Assembly: GCF_001425825.1 (NCBI RefSeq)
Contig: NZ_LMDM01000012.1
Coordinates: 145,582-209,581, forward strand
From: Rhizobacter sp. Root1238
GTDB lineage: Bacteria; Pseudomonadota; Gammaproteobacteria; Burkholderiales; Burkholderiaceae_C
Direction of reading: 5' to 3'
Length of the DNA stretch: 64,000 bases
Part shown: one piece after another, positions 25,520-34,543 of the stretch
How the letters are laid out: every line of letters starts with the position of its first letter
Numbering within the stretch: the stretch's first letter is position 1
The notes under the pieces: model-generated
Told to the model about the DNA's origin: nothing
Databases searched by the model: none
The model's input: the letters and a program-made list of their open reading frames with translations, nothing else
Made by a program: the position numbers and the translations under genes

Positions 25520-27087
25520 TGATGCACCTTGCCCCATTCGTCTTCGAAGGTCTGGACCAGGACTTGATTCGACAACCGGTTCACCTCGGTCGGCACGCGT
25601 GCCATGTCGATCGGGAAATCGAACAGCGCCGGCAGCCCGCCGAGGCTGATGAAGCGCAGCCCGTCGGGCAGCTGCGTCGGCATGCGGTACGGCCGGCGGC
25701 TCGCGAGGATGAAGCCCCATTCGCCGAAGCTCGGCACGTGCGCGTGGTACGGCGTCACCTGCAGGCCAGCGGCCTCCAGCGTGGTCGCCACCGTCCAGAA
25801 GCTCTTGCGCGCGATCAGCGGCGAGGTGGTCTGCACCACCGCATAGCCGCTCGCGTTCAGGTGCTGCTCGACCAGCCGGTAGAAGCCGGTGGTGTAGAGC
25901 TTGCCGATCGAGAAGTTGGTCGGGTCGGGGAAGTCGATGACGATCACGTCGAACGCGCCCGGGTTCTGTTCGAGCCACGCGAAGGCGTCGGCGTTGACGA
26001 TGCGCAGCTTCGGCGACTGCAGCGAATCGCCGTTCAGCGCGCGCAGCAGCGGCGACTGCGCGAACAGCGTCGTCATGTGCGGGTCGAGCTCGACCAGCGT
26101 GACCTGCTCGACGCCCGGGTATTTCAGTATCTCGCGCGCCGCCATGCCGTCGCCGCCGCCCAGCACCAGCACCTGGCGCGGCGCGCCGTGGCCGGCCATC
26201 GCCGGGTGCACCAGCGCCTCGTGGTAGCGGTACTCGTCTCGCGAATGGAATTGCAGGTTGCCGTTCAGGAACAGCCGCACGCCGACGCTGCTGGCGGTGA
26301 CGACGATGCGCTGGTAGGCGCTGCTCGCGCTGTAGACGATGCGGTCGGCGTAGAAGCGGTCTTCGGCCCAGCTGCTGACGCGATCGGCGCCGGCGAAGGC
26401 CGCGAGCAGTGCCACGACGACGCCGCCGCACGCGAGCGCATGCAGGCCCCAGCGCCGCAGCTCGCCCTTGAACAGCCACAGCGCCCACACCGCGACCGCG
26501 GCATTCAGCAGCCCGAAGAACGCACCGGTGCGGATCAGCCCCAGTTGCGGCACGAACAGCAGCGGGAACGCGATCGCGACGACCAGCGCGCCGAGGTAGT
26601 CGAAGGTCAGCACCTGCGACACCAGGTCCTTCAGCGCGTACCGTTCGCGGAAGTGCCGCTTCAGGATGCGCATCACCAGCGGGATCTCGAGCCCGACCAG
26701 CGTGCCCACCAGCAGCACCAGCGCATACAGCGCGAAGCGGAACGACGGCGCGGCCAGCGTCTGCAGCGCGAACAGCGCGAGCGGCATCAGCCCGCCGACC
26801 AGCCCGACCAGCAGCTCGATGCGCAGGAAGTGCGCAATGATCTGCCGCTCGAAGAAGCGCGACAGGTACGAGCCGATGCCCATCGCGAACAGGTAGGTGC
26901 CGATGATGGTCGAGAACTGCAGGATCGAATCGCCCAGCAGGTAGCTCGCCAGCGTGCCGGCCGCGAGCTCGTAGACCAGCCCGCAGGCGGCGACGACGAA
27001 GACGGACGCGAGCAGCGCCACCTCGGCCGGGCGGATGCCGGCCGCGGCCGGCGTCTCGGGAGGGGGTTCGGCGCGCGTCTCGTTCAT
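25516..27087 (-). CDS. Membrane-fused aminopropyltransferase (spermidine synthase-like)
   Basis: A 523-residue protein with seven or so membrane helices in residues 22-230, then a spermidine-synthase-type Rossmann domain. There, YHE is at residues 288-290, VLVLGGGDGMAAREIL at 306-320, LVELDPHM at 331-338, and the catalytic region VIDFPDPTNFS at 384-394, which has DxPDP where soluble enzymes have D-S-T-D-P. Such fusions transfer an aminopropyl group from decarboxylated SAM to an unknown acceptor near the membrane. The gene overlaps its neighbours by ATGA on both sides (25516 and 27084), placing it firmly within the SPFH-DUF4178-DUF350 run. The acceptor polyamine is not known. Confidence 0.9.
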   Translation of the reverse strand: MNETRAEPPPETPAAAGIRPAEVALLASVFVVAACGLVYELAAGTLASYLLGDSILQFSTIIGTYLFAMGIGSYLSRFFERQIIAHFLRIELLVGLVGGLMPLALFALQTLAAPSFRFALYALVLLVGTLVGLEIPLVMRILKRHFRERYALKDLVSQVLTFDYLGALVVAIAFPLLFVPQLGLIRTGAFFGLLNAAVAVWALWLFKGELRRWGLHALACGGVVVALLAAFAGADRVSSWAEDRFYADRIVYSASSAYQRIVVTASSVGVRLFLNGNLQFHSRDEYRYHEALVHPAMAGHGAPRQVLVLGGGDGMAAREILKYPGVEQVTLVELDPHMTTLFAQSPLLRALNGDSLQSPKLRIVNADAFAWLEQNPGAFDVIVIDFPDPTNFSIGKLYTTGFYRLVEQHLNASGYAVVQTTSPLIARKSFWTVATTLEAAGLQVTPYHAHVPSFGEWGFILASRRPYRMPTQLPDGLRFISLGGLPALFDFPIDMARVPTEVNRLSNQVLVQTFEDEWGKVHQ

Positions 27088-29183
27088 TCGATGTTGTGGT
27101 CGTTCACCTCGTGCTTGTAGGTGTTGCCGAAGTGGTCGTAGACCTCGATGTTGGCATAGGCACCATTGAAATGCAGGCCGCGCGTGACGGTGAGCGGCAG
27201 GCTCTGGCGATCGCTGTCGAGGTACGAATCGAAGCGCGACACTTCGTGGAAGTTGAACGCCGCATCGCTGTAGAAGGTCGAGAAGCCGACGCCGTGCAGG
27301 CTCATCTTCGGTGCCGTCGGGAAGCTCCAGTGCAGCACCAGCATGGCACCGTCCTTGAACGCGCCGTTCTCGTCGTACAGGTTGGCCACGCTGAACTTCT
27401 GCGACGCATCGAGCTGCAGGCGTGCGAAGAAGCGGCCCTTGTCCGCCAGCAGCTGCGTCGCATCGGCCGGCTTGGCCGGCAGGCGGCGGCGCATCTCGCC
27501 GAGCACGTTGCCGCCGGCATCGCGGAAGCTGAACACGTACTCCGAGCCGGTCTGCACCTTCGACAGGTCGAAGCCGCAATCGGGCACCGGGTTGGCGGCG
27601 TTGTTCACGGCCCGGCAGCGCGACGCGTTGAAGGCGGTCCAGGCGTCCGAGTCGCCCTTGAAGATCCAGGCCCAGCGCGGGCGCTCGGCGGTCGGCGCGG
27701 TCAGCGTCAGCCCACCGCCCGGCAGGCCGGGGCCGGTCAGCAACGCCGACGCGACGTGCGGCGACACGCGGTCGCTCAGGATCGCCGGGATGAAGTACTG
27801 CTCGATCGCGCTGTTCGGCGTTGCGTAGTACTCGGTGTTCTGGCGGTACTTGACCAAGCCGTCCGGCGTGTAGCTGTCGCCGGAAGAGTAGCCGACGTAG
27901 CCGAAGCCGTAGTCGCCCGGCGCGCCGAGGTAGAGCGTGTCCACGACCTCGCCGGCGGCGTCGAGCACGTCGCGCCAGTAGAGGGTGCGCGGCGCGCCGC
28001 TGCCGTCGACGGTGCTCTGCGCGCGCACACGCGGCAGCGCGAGCAGCGCCTCCTGCGCCAGCGGCGTCGCGACCAGCCGCGATTCGAACGACAGCGAGAG
28101 CGCCGCCAGTTCGCCGTCGCCCTTGAACTGCCAGGCGCCGGCGACCTTCTGCATGCGCAGCGTCTCGGTGATCGGCCGCTCCTTGGTCGCGGCGTCGAAA
28201 TGCACGCGGTAGCCGACGACGACGTTGCTGTCGTCGATCACCGACAGGATGCGCGGGTTGTCGAAGCTCGCGTTGACATACAGCGGCTTGCGCAGGAAGG
28301 CGGCGAAGTCGTCCGCGTCCAGACCGGTGTGCAGGAAGTCGGCGGTGAACAAGGCCTTCAGGTCGGCCGCGGCCGGCGTCGTCGCCTTGAACAGGGCCGT
28401 CAGGGCCTGCAGTCGGGTCCGGATCGCGGGCAGTGCATTCAGCGCCGTGCCCAGCTGCGTGGCCGAACCGCCGTCGAACGCGAGCGGCGTTGCCGCTTGA
28501 GGCGCTGCCGGGTCGAGGTCGGTGCTGCTGTCGCCGACCACCGAGGTCACGGTGTAGCCGGCGGCGCTGCGCTCGATGCGGATCGCGTCGAGCGCGCGGT
28601 CGAGCCCGCTGTGGTCGGCTGCGAACACGGCAGTGCGCAGGTCGACGGTGGACGCCACGCCCATCGCGTCGAGCACCGCGCGCAGCAGCGCCTGCACGCT
28701 CGCCTGCGCCGACTGCAGCTTCGGCGCCGTCAGCAGCGCCGGATCGAAGGTTTCGCCGGGCGCGGTGCCGAGCGCCAGGGCCGTGATCAGCTCGGTCAGC
28801 GGCGTCACGTTGACGTGGGCGCCGTTCGTCTCGCCGACCAGCACCGGTGCGTGCAGTTCGACGCTGGCGCCGCCGAGCGTGCCCTTGGCCGTCAGCAGGA
28901 AGGGCGCCTTGTACGTGCCGACATCGGCGAAGCGGAAGCTGCCGTCGGCGGCCGCGGTGACCACCAGGCCGCGGCCCTCGGCGTCCTTCAGCGTCACGAC
29001 CGCATCGGCCAGCGGCGCGCCGGCGGCGGCCAGGCCGGTCAGCTCATGCGACACCGTCACCGGTGGCGTCACCGGCGGCGGCGCGGTGCTGCCACCGCCC
29101 GCATCGCCACCACCACCTCCTCCTCCGCAACCGGCCAAAGCCAGTCCCAGGGCCAGCACAGCCGGCCATCCACGCAACTTCAT
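27084..29183 (-). CDS. Large secreted lipoprotein with poly-Gly linker
   Basis: A 699-residue lipoprotein. Signal MKLRGWPAVLALGLALAGC gives acylated Cys19, followed by eight Gly and a Pro/Ser/Thr linker that would hold the body away from the membrane. Residues about 45-115 (GLAAAGAPLADAVVTLKD, DGSFRFADVGTYKAP) look like a carboxypeptidase-regulatory or Big-type beta domain; PLTELITALALG follows. The rest is of unknown fold, with several Asp/Tyr-rich blocks. The ATG at 29183 follows GAGGAG. It overlaps the aminopropyltransferase start by four bases, and the gap to DUF350 upstream is 104 bases. Function unknown. Confidence 0.82.
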   Translation of the reverse strand: MKLRGWPAVLALGLALAGCGGGGGGGDAGGGSTAPPPVTPPVTVSHELTGLAAAGAPLADAVVTLKDAEGRGLVVTAAADGSFRFADVGTYKAPFLLTAKGTLGGASVELHAPVLVGETNGAHVNVTPLTELITALALGTAPGETFDPALLTAPKLQSAQASVQALLRAVLDAMGVASTVDLRTAVFAADHSGLDRALDAIRIERSAAGYTVTSVVGDSSTDLDPAAPQAATPLAFDGGSATQLGTALNALPAIRTRLQALTALFKATTPAAADLKALFTADFLHTGLDADDFAAFLRKPLYVNASFDNPRILSVIDDSNVVVGYRVHFDAATKERPITETLRMQKVAGAWQFKGDGELAALSLSFESRLVATPLAQEALLALPRVRAQSTVDGSGAPRTLYWRDVLDAAGEVVDTLYLGAPGDYGFGYVGYSSGDSYTPDGLVKYRQNTEYYATPNSAIEQYFIPAILSDRVSPHVASALLTGPGLPGGGLTLTAPTAERPRWAWIFKGDSDAWTAFNASRCRAVNNAANPVPDCGFDLSKVQTGSEYVFSFRDAGGNVLGEMRRRLPAKPADATQLLADKGRFFARLQLDASQKFSVANLYDENGAFKDGAMLVLHWSFPTAPKMSLHGVGFSTFYSDAAFNFHEVSRFDSYLDSDRQSLPLTVTRGLHFNGAYANIEVYDHFGNTYKHEVNDHNIE

Positions 29184-29287
29184 GGGTTCTCCTCGGTTCG
29201 TCTTTTTTGTCGACTGCCATTGAGCGGGCGCAGTCGTGCCCGGCGGGGCGGCCCTCCGCCGCCCCAGTTCTTCGAATTGCCGCCGCG

Positions 29288-29512
29288 TCAGCCGTGGATC
29301 GCGGCCGAGACGATCATCCCGATCGCGATGCACATCGCGCCGACCACGATGGCCAGCGCGACGTTCTTCTTCTCGACGATCTCGGCCCACAGGTCGTAGG
29401 GCGTGATCTTGTCGACGATCACGAAGCTGATCCAGAACACCAGCACGCCGATCAGTGCAAACAGGATGGAGCCGACGAAGATGCCGGGCTTCATCCATTC
29501 GATTCCCATCAT
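29288..29512 (-). CDS. DUF350 small membrane protein, short form
   Basis: A 74-residue protein with two membrane helices (FVGSILFALIGVLVFWISFVIV and NVALAIVVGAMCIAIGMIVSAAI) separated by DKITPYDLWAEIVEKK. This matches one repeat of the DUF350 family (E. coli YjfL has two pairs). The start is ATG 29512, with AGGAGG five bases upstream; the tail of the longer frame to 29620 is not supported. DUF350 genes recur with DUF4178, aminopropyltransferase and SPFH genes in envelope-stress clusters; that pattern is present here. Confidence 0.82.
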   Translation of the reverse strand: MMGIEWMKPGIFVGSILFALIGVLVFWISFVIVDKITPYDLWAEIVEKKNVALAIVVGAMCIAIGMIVSAAIHG

Positions 29513-29558
29513 GAGAGCCTCCTGTGTGTCGATGTGAAAGGGTCGCGCATGCCGGGAC

Positions 29559-31127
29559 TCACTTGTGGCCGCCGCCGCTCGAGAAGCCGCCGAACGAGCC
29601 GCCGCCGGTGCGGAAACCACTGCCGCTGCGGTTGCTGTTCAGGCAGCTGACGTACTCCTGCGAATTCTCGCCGTAGGTGGTGCGCAGCCCGTCGCAGTTC
29701 GACGAACTGCTGCTGCCGCAGCGGAACAGCATCAGCAGCACGGCGATCACGAACATCACGAAGAAGATCTTCGCCAGCAGCCCGCCCGAGCCGGACGACG
29801 GCAGCGCGTCGCGCTGCAGCGCCGCGCGCCGGTCGTCGCCGAGCCGGAAGGCCTTCAGGATGTCGGCGGCGTTCATCGCGTCGCCGGCCGACCAGACGAT
29901 CTCGTCGCCGGTCTGCTCGCGGTTCAGCCGCTTGCTGCCGGACTGGTAGTCGGTGTTGAGCGTGCGCTGCTCGCGCGTGAGCTGCCAGTAGAACTCGCCG
30001 AGCACGTAGGTGACCTGCCCGGTGTAGGTGTAGAGCTTGCGGTAGGTCGCGCCCTGGTACACGGCGCTGTCGCCGCGCAGTTGCGGCACCCCGGTGATCG
30101 GCGCGGTCCAGCTCCAGCCGTCTTCCGCGTCGACCAGGAACGCGAAGCCCTCGCTGCGGTGGTACAGCAGGTACTCGCGCCAGAAGGTCTGCTCGTCGTC
30201 CGAGCCGTCGGGCAGCTCGCAGCGCTCGACATAGCCGACCACCTGCCACGCCAGCGGCGCCTTGCCGAGCGCCAGCGTGCCGACGCTGCCCAGCGGGATC
30301 TGCGGTTCGCTGCCGTTCTCCTGCACGTAGTGCGCCAGGTCGCCGCCGACGCCCTGCGACACGTCGACCACCGAATGGCACTGGTGGCAGACGATGGATT
30401 GCGTCGTCGCGAGCTTCACCTCGAGCGAGGTGCCGCAGTTCGGGCATTCGATGCTGCGGGCCTTCAGCGTCTTTTCCGCCGGCTCGGCCAGGCCGGTCAT
30501 CGCGAGTTCGCTGATCGCGACCGAGCGGCCGACCGACCATTTCGGCGCCGCCGGGTTGCCGTAATCGAGCGTGCCGACCTCGTCGCGCGTGCTGCGCAGG
30601 TCGCTGACGACGAAACCTCTTTCGGTGTTGGGCTTGACCGGCAGCTCGCCCTGCGCCGCGATCAGCTTCGCGGCCGAGACCGAGGCCACCGACCACGGCT
30701 GGCCGTTGACGATCTGCTGCTGGCCCGGCCGCAGGCTGGTCGGATCGGGCGCCGCGGCCTGCAGCGGCTGGTCGAAGGCCAGCACGTAGCGGCCGTTGTC
30801 CTCCGACAGCCAGCCGCTGCGGCCGTTGTCGAACAGCGCATGCCACTCGTTCCAGGTGCCCTCGGCATAGCGGTACTGCAGCCGGCCGACCAGCGTGAAG
30901 GCGGCGCCCTGCATGCGCCCGCTGGCACCGAGCTGCAGCGGCGAATGGTCGTCGAACAGCTCGGCGCTCTCGCCGATCTTGCGCAGCGCATCGCCGTCGC
31001 GCACGATGGTGCTGCGACAGAAGCTGCAGACCGCGAAGGCCGACGCGGCCGAGCGGAACTCGACCTCGGCCCCGCAGTTCGGGCAGGCCGCGCGGTAGAC
31101 GCGCTGGGGGCTGGGTTCGGTCGCCAA
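29559..31127 (-). CDS. DUF4178 protein with two zinc ribbons and a Gly-rich tail
   Basis: A 522-residue protein with C-P-N-C/C-S-F-C at residues 15-36 (zinc ribbon), a first DUF4178 domain (about 55-190, FTLVGRLQYRYAEGTWNEWH), a second zinc ribbon near residue 227 (ECPNCGTSLEV and CHQCHSV), a second DUF4178 domain (about 270-400, VGYVERCELPDGSDDEQTFW then REYLLYHRSEGFAFLVDAED), a membrane helix near residue 452 (AKIFFVMFVIAVLLMLFRCG), and a Ser/Gly-rich end (GGGSFGGFSSGGGHK). The only start is a TTG at 31127 with no clear Shine-Dalgarno, so translation may depend on the upstream SPFH gene. DUF4178 proteins occur beside SPFH and DUF350 genes; the function is not settled. Confidence 0.85.
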   Translation of the reverse strand: MATEPSPQRVYRAACPNCGAEVEFRSAASAFAVCSFCRSTIVRDGDALRKIGESAELFDDHSPLQLGASGRMQGAAFTLVGRLQYRYAEGTWNEWHALFDNGRSGWLSEDNGRYVLAFDQPLQAAAPDPTSLRPGQQQIVNGQPWSVASVSAAKLIAAQGELPVKPNTERGFVVSDLRSTRDEVGTLDYGNPAAPKWSVGRSVAISELAMTGLAEPAEKTLKARSIECPNCGTSLEVKLATTQSIVCHQCHSVVDVSQGVGGDLAHYVQENGSEPQIPLGSVGTLALGKAPLAWQVVGYVERCELPDGSDDEQTFWREYLLYHRSEGFAFLVDAEDGWSWTAPITGVPQLRGDSAVYQGATYRKLYTYTGQVTYVLGEFYWQLTREQRTLNTDYQSGSKRLNREQTGDEIVWSAGDAMNAADILKAFRLGDDRRAALQRDALPSSGSGGLLAKIFFVMFVIAVLLMLFRCGSSSSSNCDGLRTTYGENSQEYVSCLNSNRSGSGFRTGGGSFGGFSSGGGHK

Positions 31128-31147
31128 GAAGAGGTCAGCCGGCGCCG

Positions 31148-31184
31148 AGCCGCCTCAAGGCGGCTGACGGCCCCCGCGGGGGGC
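31148..31184. repeat. GC-rich double hairpin between two operon genes
   Basis: AGCCGCC/GGCGGCT (31148-31165, TCAA loop) is followed by GCCCCC/GGGGGC (31170-31184). The two stems lie between the DUF4178 and SPFH genes. I have seen similar GC-rich hairpin clusters between genes of Burkholderiales; this may be one family of dispersed repeats. There is no T-run. Confidence 0.45.
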
Positions 31185-31215
31185 AGGAGCGCAGCGACGT
31201 GGGGGTCGTCATCCT

Positions 31216-32253
31216 CTAGACCAGTTTCTTCAGCAGCTCGGCCTTCTTGGCGTCGAACTCGTCCTGGGTCAGGATGCCCTTGGCCTTCAGGTCGCCGAGC
31301 TTCTCGAGCGTGGCCATCACCTCGTCGGGACGGATCGCCGCCGCGGCGGCTGGCGCGGCCGGCGCCGCAGCGGGTTGCTGCAGGCCCTGGCCCAGCTGCT
31401 GCGCCAGCACCTGGCCGAGCGCGACCCCGGCGCCCAGGCCCATCGCATCGCCGGCGATGCCGCCGCCACCGCCGCCGCCTTCGGCGAACTTCGGCAGCGA
31501 CTGCGCGGTCTGGTACTGCATGAACTTGCCCATGTCGTTGCCGACCATGCCCATGCCGATCTTCTGGTCGAGGATCTTCTGCAACTCCTCGGGCAGCGAG
31601 ATGTTCTGCAGCGTGACGCTCTCGAGCAGCAGCCCGAGCTTGTTGAACGACGGCTGCGTCGCTTCCTGCAGCGCCTTCGCGAACTCGACCTGGTTGGCCG
31701 CGAGGTCGAGGAAGGCGATGCCACTGGACGCGACCGCGTCGGAGATGTGCTGCAGCATCAGCGCGCGCAGCTGGCCGTCGAGCTCGGCGGTGGTGTAGCT
31801 GGCGCGGGTGCCGGAGACCTCGGTGTGGAACAGCTTCGGGTCGGCGATGCGGTAGCTGTAGTTGCCGAAGCCGCGCAGGCGCACCGCGCCGAAGTCCTTG
31901 TCGCGGATCGTGACCGGCTGGGTCGTGCCCCAGCGCTGGTCGATCTGCTGGCGGGTGCTGAAGAAGTAGACGTCGCTCTTGAACGGGCTCTGGAACAGCT
32001 TGTCCCAGTTCTTCAGGTAGGTCAGCACCGGCAGCGTCTGCGTTGTCAGCTTGTAGGTGCCGGGGCCGAACACGTCGGCGACCTTGCCCTCGTTGACGAA
32101 CACCGCCATCTGCGATTCGCGCACGGTCAGCGAGCCGCCGTACTGGATCTCGTTGTCGGCCATCGGGTAGCGCCAGGCGAGCACGCCGTCGCCGGACTCG
32201 GTCCACTCGAGGATGTCGATGAACTGTTTCTTGATGAAATCCATCAGGCCCAT
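31216..32253 (-). CDS. SPFH/band 7 protein with C-terminal SHOCT domain
   Basis: A 345-residue protein of the YdjI-like SPFH group (sometimes called virion core protein, lumpy skin disease type). Residues about 20-230 hold the SPFH core (GDGVLAWRYPMADNEIQYGG, VRESQMAVFVNEGKVADVF, VTIRDKDFGAVRLRGFGNYSYRI by pattern). An Ala/Gly linker (FAEGGGGGGG) follows, and the C-terminal SHOCT helix pair LEKLGDLKAKGILTQDEFDA ends the protein. SPFH proteins form membrane-associated oligomers; SHOCT helices mediate oligomerisation. The ATG at 32253 follows CCAGGAG. It heads the minus-strand run to DUF4178, DUF350, lipoprotein and aminopropyltransferase. Confidence 0.88.
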   Translation of the reverse strand: MGLMDFIKKQFIDILEWTESGDGVLAWRYPMADNEIQYGGSLTVRESQMAVFVNEGKVADVFGPGTYKLTTQTLPVLTYLKNWDKLFQSPFKSDVYFFSTRQQIDQRWGTTQPVTIRDKDFGAVRLRGFGNYSYRIADPKLFHTEVSGTRASYTTAELDGQLRALMLQHISDAVASSGIAFLDLAANQVEFAKALQEATQPSFNKLGLLLESVTLQNISLPEELQKILDQKIGMGMVGNDMGKFMQYQTAQSLPKFAEGGGGGGGIAGDAMGLGAGVALGQVLAQQLGQGLQQPAAAPAAPAAAAAIRPDEVMATLEKLGDLKAKGILTQDEFDAKKAELLKKLV

Positions 32254-32356
32254 GGCGCGAAGCTCCTGGAAAACGACACGCTCCGGAAGCGGAGTGCGGC
32301 GAATAATACGCCGACGGGACATCCCGTCACTCCCCCTTTCCGGTGAGCCGCCGCGC

Positions 32357-33463
32357 ATGTCCGCCCTCTCGAACGACTCTTCCCGCGCCGACGTTCTCCA
32401 GGAAGCCGTCGCCGAACCCGCACGCTTCCTCGGCGACATCCATCGGCTGCGCGGCGTCGCGATCCTGCTGATCGTCGCGACGCACTGCCTCTATTTTTTC
32501 CACTGGAGCGCCCACCCGCAGCTGCAGGGCGCACTTGCCGACCTGCTCGACAACTCGACGGTGCTGTTCGTGTTCATCGCCGGCTACCTGTTCATGCACG
32601 GCAGCGGCCGGTTCTCGTACCCGCGCTACCTGCTGGGCAAGCTGCGCCATGTGATCCTGCCGTTCCTGGTGGCATCGATCCCGGCGGTCGCGCTGGAGCT
32701 GCGCCACGACAGCCTGGCATTCGCCGCGCCGGGACTGCACGCGCTGTCGATGCCGGCGAAGATCCTGTACCTCTTGCTCTACCCCGGCGCGCATGTCAAC
32801 TACGCGCTGTGGTTCATCCCGGTCGTCACGGTCTACTACCTGGTGTCGCCGCTGATGCTGTGGGTGGCGCGCCGGCCGCTGCGCTACGCGCTGCTGTGCC
32901 TGCTGGTGCCGCTGTCGATCCTGATGCACCGGCCGAGCTATGCGCACGACCACGACCTGGCGCTCGCGCTGTATTTCCTGTCGGCCTACCTGCTGGGCAT
33001 GTGGTGCCGGCAGTACCGCCAGGCGACGCTTGCGGTGATCGAGCGGCACTTCGCGTGGTTCGCGGCGGCGTTCGGCGCGGTGTTCGTCGGGCACCTGATG
33101 CTGTCGGGGCACCACGGCAAGTACACCTTCACGCAGCCGTTCGAGTTCCACGGCCAGGGGGCGATCGACTGGAGCTTCGTGCAGAAGCTGCTGCTGTTGC
33201 CGCTGCTGTGCGGCCTGGCCTGGCGCTGGCGCCACCTGCGGCTGACCATGCTCGACTACCTGGCCGACGTCAGCTTCACCGTCTACTTCCTGCACCTGTA
33301 CGTGATCTTCTTCGCCAGCTGGCTGTTGCACTGGCGCACGCCGGAGGTCAGCGCCGCCGGGCTGGCCGCGCTGTTCGCGGCCGCGGTGCTGCTGCCGTGC
33401 GCGGTGGCGACGAGTTCGCGGCGCCTGGTGCCGCAGTGGAGCCGTTCGCTGGTCGGCAGTTGA
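32357..33463 (+). CDS. Acyltransferase family 3 membrane protein
   Basis: A 368-residue polytopic membrane protein of the acyltransferase-3 (OafA/NodX-like) family, which transfers acyl groups such as acetyl to sugars or lipids at the inner membrane. DIHRLRGVAILLIVATHCLY (near residue 28) supplies the conserved R-x-x-A and His, and NSTVLFVFIAGYLFMH follows. About ten membrane helices are visible, including VIERHFAWFAAAFGAVFVGH and DVSFTVYFLHLYVIFF. No glycan or LPS cluster is adjacent, so the substrate is unknown. The gene is divergent from the SPFH gene, with 103 bases between them. Confidence 0.86.
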   Translation: MSALSNDSSRADVLQEAVAEPARFLGDIHRLRGVAILLIVATHCLYFFHWSAHPQLQGALADLLDNSTVLFVFIAGYLFMHGSGRFSYPRYLLGKLRHVILPFLVASIPAVALELRHDSLAFAAPGLHALSMPAKILYLLLYPGAHVNYALWFIPVVTVYYLVSPLMLWVARRPLRYALLCLLVPLSILMHRPSYAHDHDLALALYFLSAYLLGMWCRQYRQATLAVIERHFAWFAAAFGAVFVGHLMLSGHHGKYTFTQPFEFHGQGAIDWSFVQKLLLLPLLCGLAWRWRHLRLTMLDYLADVSFTVYFLHLYVIFFASWLLHWRTPEVSAAGLAALFAAAVLLPCAVATSSRRLVPQWSRSLVGS

Positions 33464-33469
33464 ACCGCG

Positions 33470-34381
33470 TCAGCGTTGCACCGGGGCCGATGTCGCAGCG
33501 GCGCTCCACCGCATCGAGCGGCCGATGTACTCGACCCGGGCCTGCTGCTGCAAGGCTGCGAGCCCGCGCTCGACCGCCTTGCGGCGCCGCTCGCCACGGA
33601 TCACCGCCGCGATCTGCTTGACCGCCGCTGCGCGCGACACCGCGGCGGACTGCGTCTGCAGCACCGTCAGCACGCGCACGCCGCCTTCTTGCGGCAGCAC
33701 CAGCGACTGGCCGACGCGCAGCGGCGCCAGGCCGTCCAGCAGCGCCTGCGGGGTCTCTTCGGGCTGCAGCGCGAACTGGCGCGCGTTCAGCGGCACGCCT
33801 TCGACGCGCAGCGCGTCCATCGTCTTGTCGGGCGTGGTGGCGGCCTGCAGCCGGGCCTTCAGCGCATCGATGCGCGCGGCCGGCAGCGGCAACACGGCCT
33901 CCTGCAGCCACACCAGCCGGCGCTGCGCGAACCAGGCGGGGTGGGCCTCGTAGAACTGGTCGATCTCGTCGCTGGACGGCTCGACCGCGGTGCCGGCAAG
34001 TCGTTCTTCATAGGCACGGGCGAGCACCTCGCGTTGCGCGGCCTCGATCATCTGCACGGTGCGCGGGTCGCGGTCCAGACCGGCCTGGCGTGCGGCCTGC
34101 GCCGCGAGCGATGCCTGCACCAGCCCGGCCACCGCGTCGCGGTTCGCGGCCTGCGACTGCGCATCGCTGTCGCCGATCGCCGCGCGCGGCAGCACCAGTT
34201 CGAGCTGGTGTTCGCTGACCGGCTCGCCGTTGATCCTGAAGGCGGCCTGTTCGGTGGAGGCGCCGGCCTGCGGGCTGCAGGCGCCGAGCATCGCGCCTGC
34301 GGCGACGACGGCGGAGATCAGGAATGACAGGCGCGCGGGAACTGCGAAGGCGGGCATGGGTGGGGTACGACGAAGAGACAT
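33470..34381 (-). CDS. EpsD-family peptidyl-prolyl isomerase-like lipoprotein
   Basis: A 303-residue lipoprotein of the EpsD/PpiC (parvulin/SurA-like) family. Signal: FAVPARLSFLISAVVAAGAM then LGAC with Cys35 as lipobox cysteine. The N-terminal SurA-like segment (FRINGEPVSEHQLELVLPRA) is followed by helical repeats (RDAVAGLVQASLAAQAARQAGL) and a parvulin-like C-terminal half (QALLDGLAPLRVGQSLVLPQ). EpsD homologues usually sit in exopolysaccharide export operons; here the gene stands convergently beside an acyltransferase, the only hint of a glycan link. Two starts are possible, ATG 34381 and ATG 34357, and neither has a strong ribosome site. Confidence 0.72.
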   Translation of the reverse strand: MSLRRTPPMPAFAVPARLSFLISAVVAAGAMLGACSPQAGASTEQAAFRINGEPVSEHQLELVLPRAAIGDSDAQSQAANRDAVAGLVQASLAAQAARQAGLDRDPRTVQMIEAAQREVLARAYEERLAGTAVEPSSDEIDQFYEAHPAWFAQRRLVWLQEAVLPLPAARIDALKARLQAATTPDKTMDALRVEGVPLNARQFALQPEETPQALLDGLAPLRVGQSLVLPQEGGVRVLTVLQTQSAAVSRAAAVKQIAAVIRGERRRKAVERGLAALQQQARVEYIGRSMRWSAAATSAPVQR

Positions 34382-34543
34382 CAGCTGGCACCGTAACCTC
34401 GCCCGCGCAGGCGAGCCATGCCCTGAGTCGGGGGTAGGACAGCGGCGGGCTGGCGATCGGTGCGAAATGTCACGCCACGGCCTGGAAAAGGGGTCGGGTG
34501 CGGCAGCGCGACAATGCCGTTTTTCCGCCACACGAGGTGCCCG

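Noticed and set aside
31128-31215. A canonical terminator between the SPFH and DUF4178 genes
   Set aside because: The two hairpins lack T-runs on the minus strand, and the downstream gene has a weak start that suggests continued transcription.
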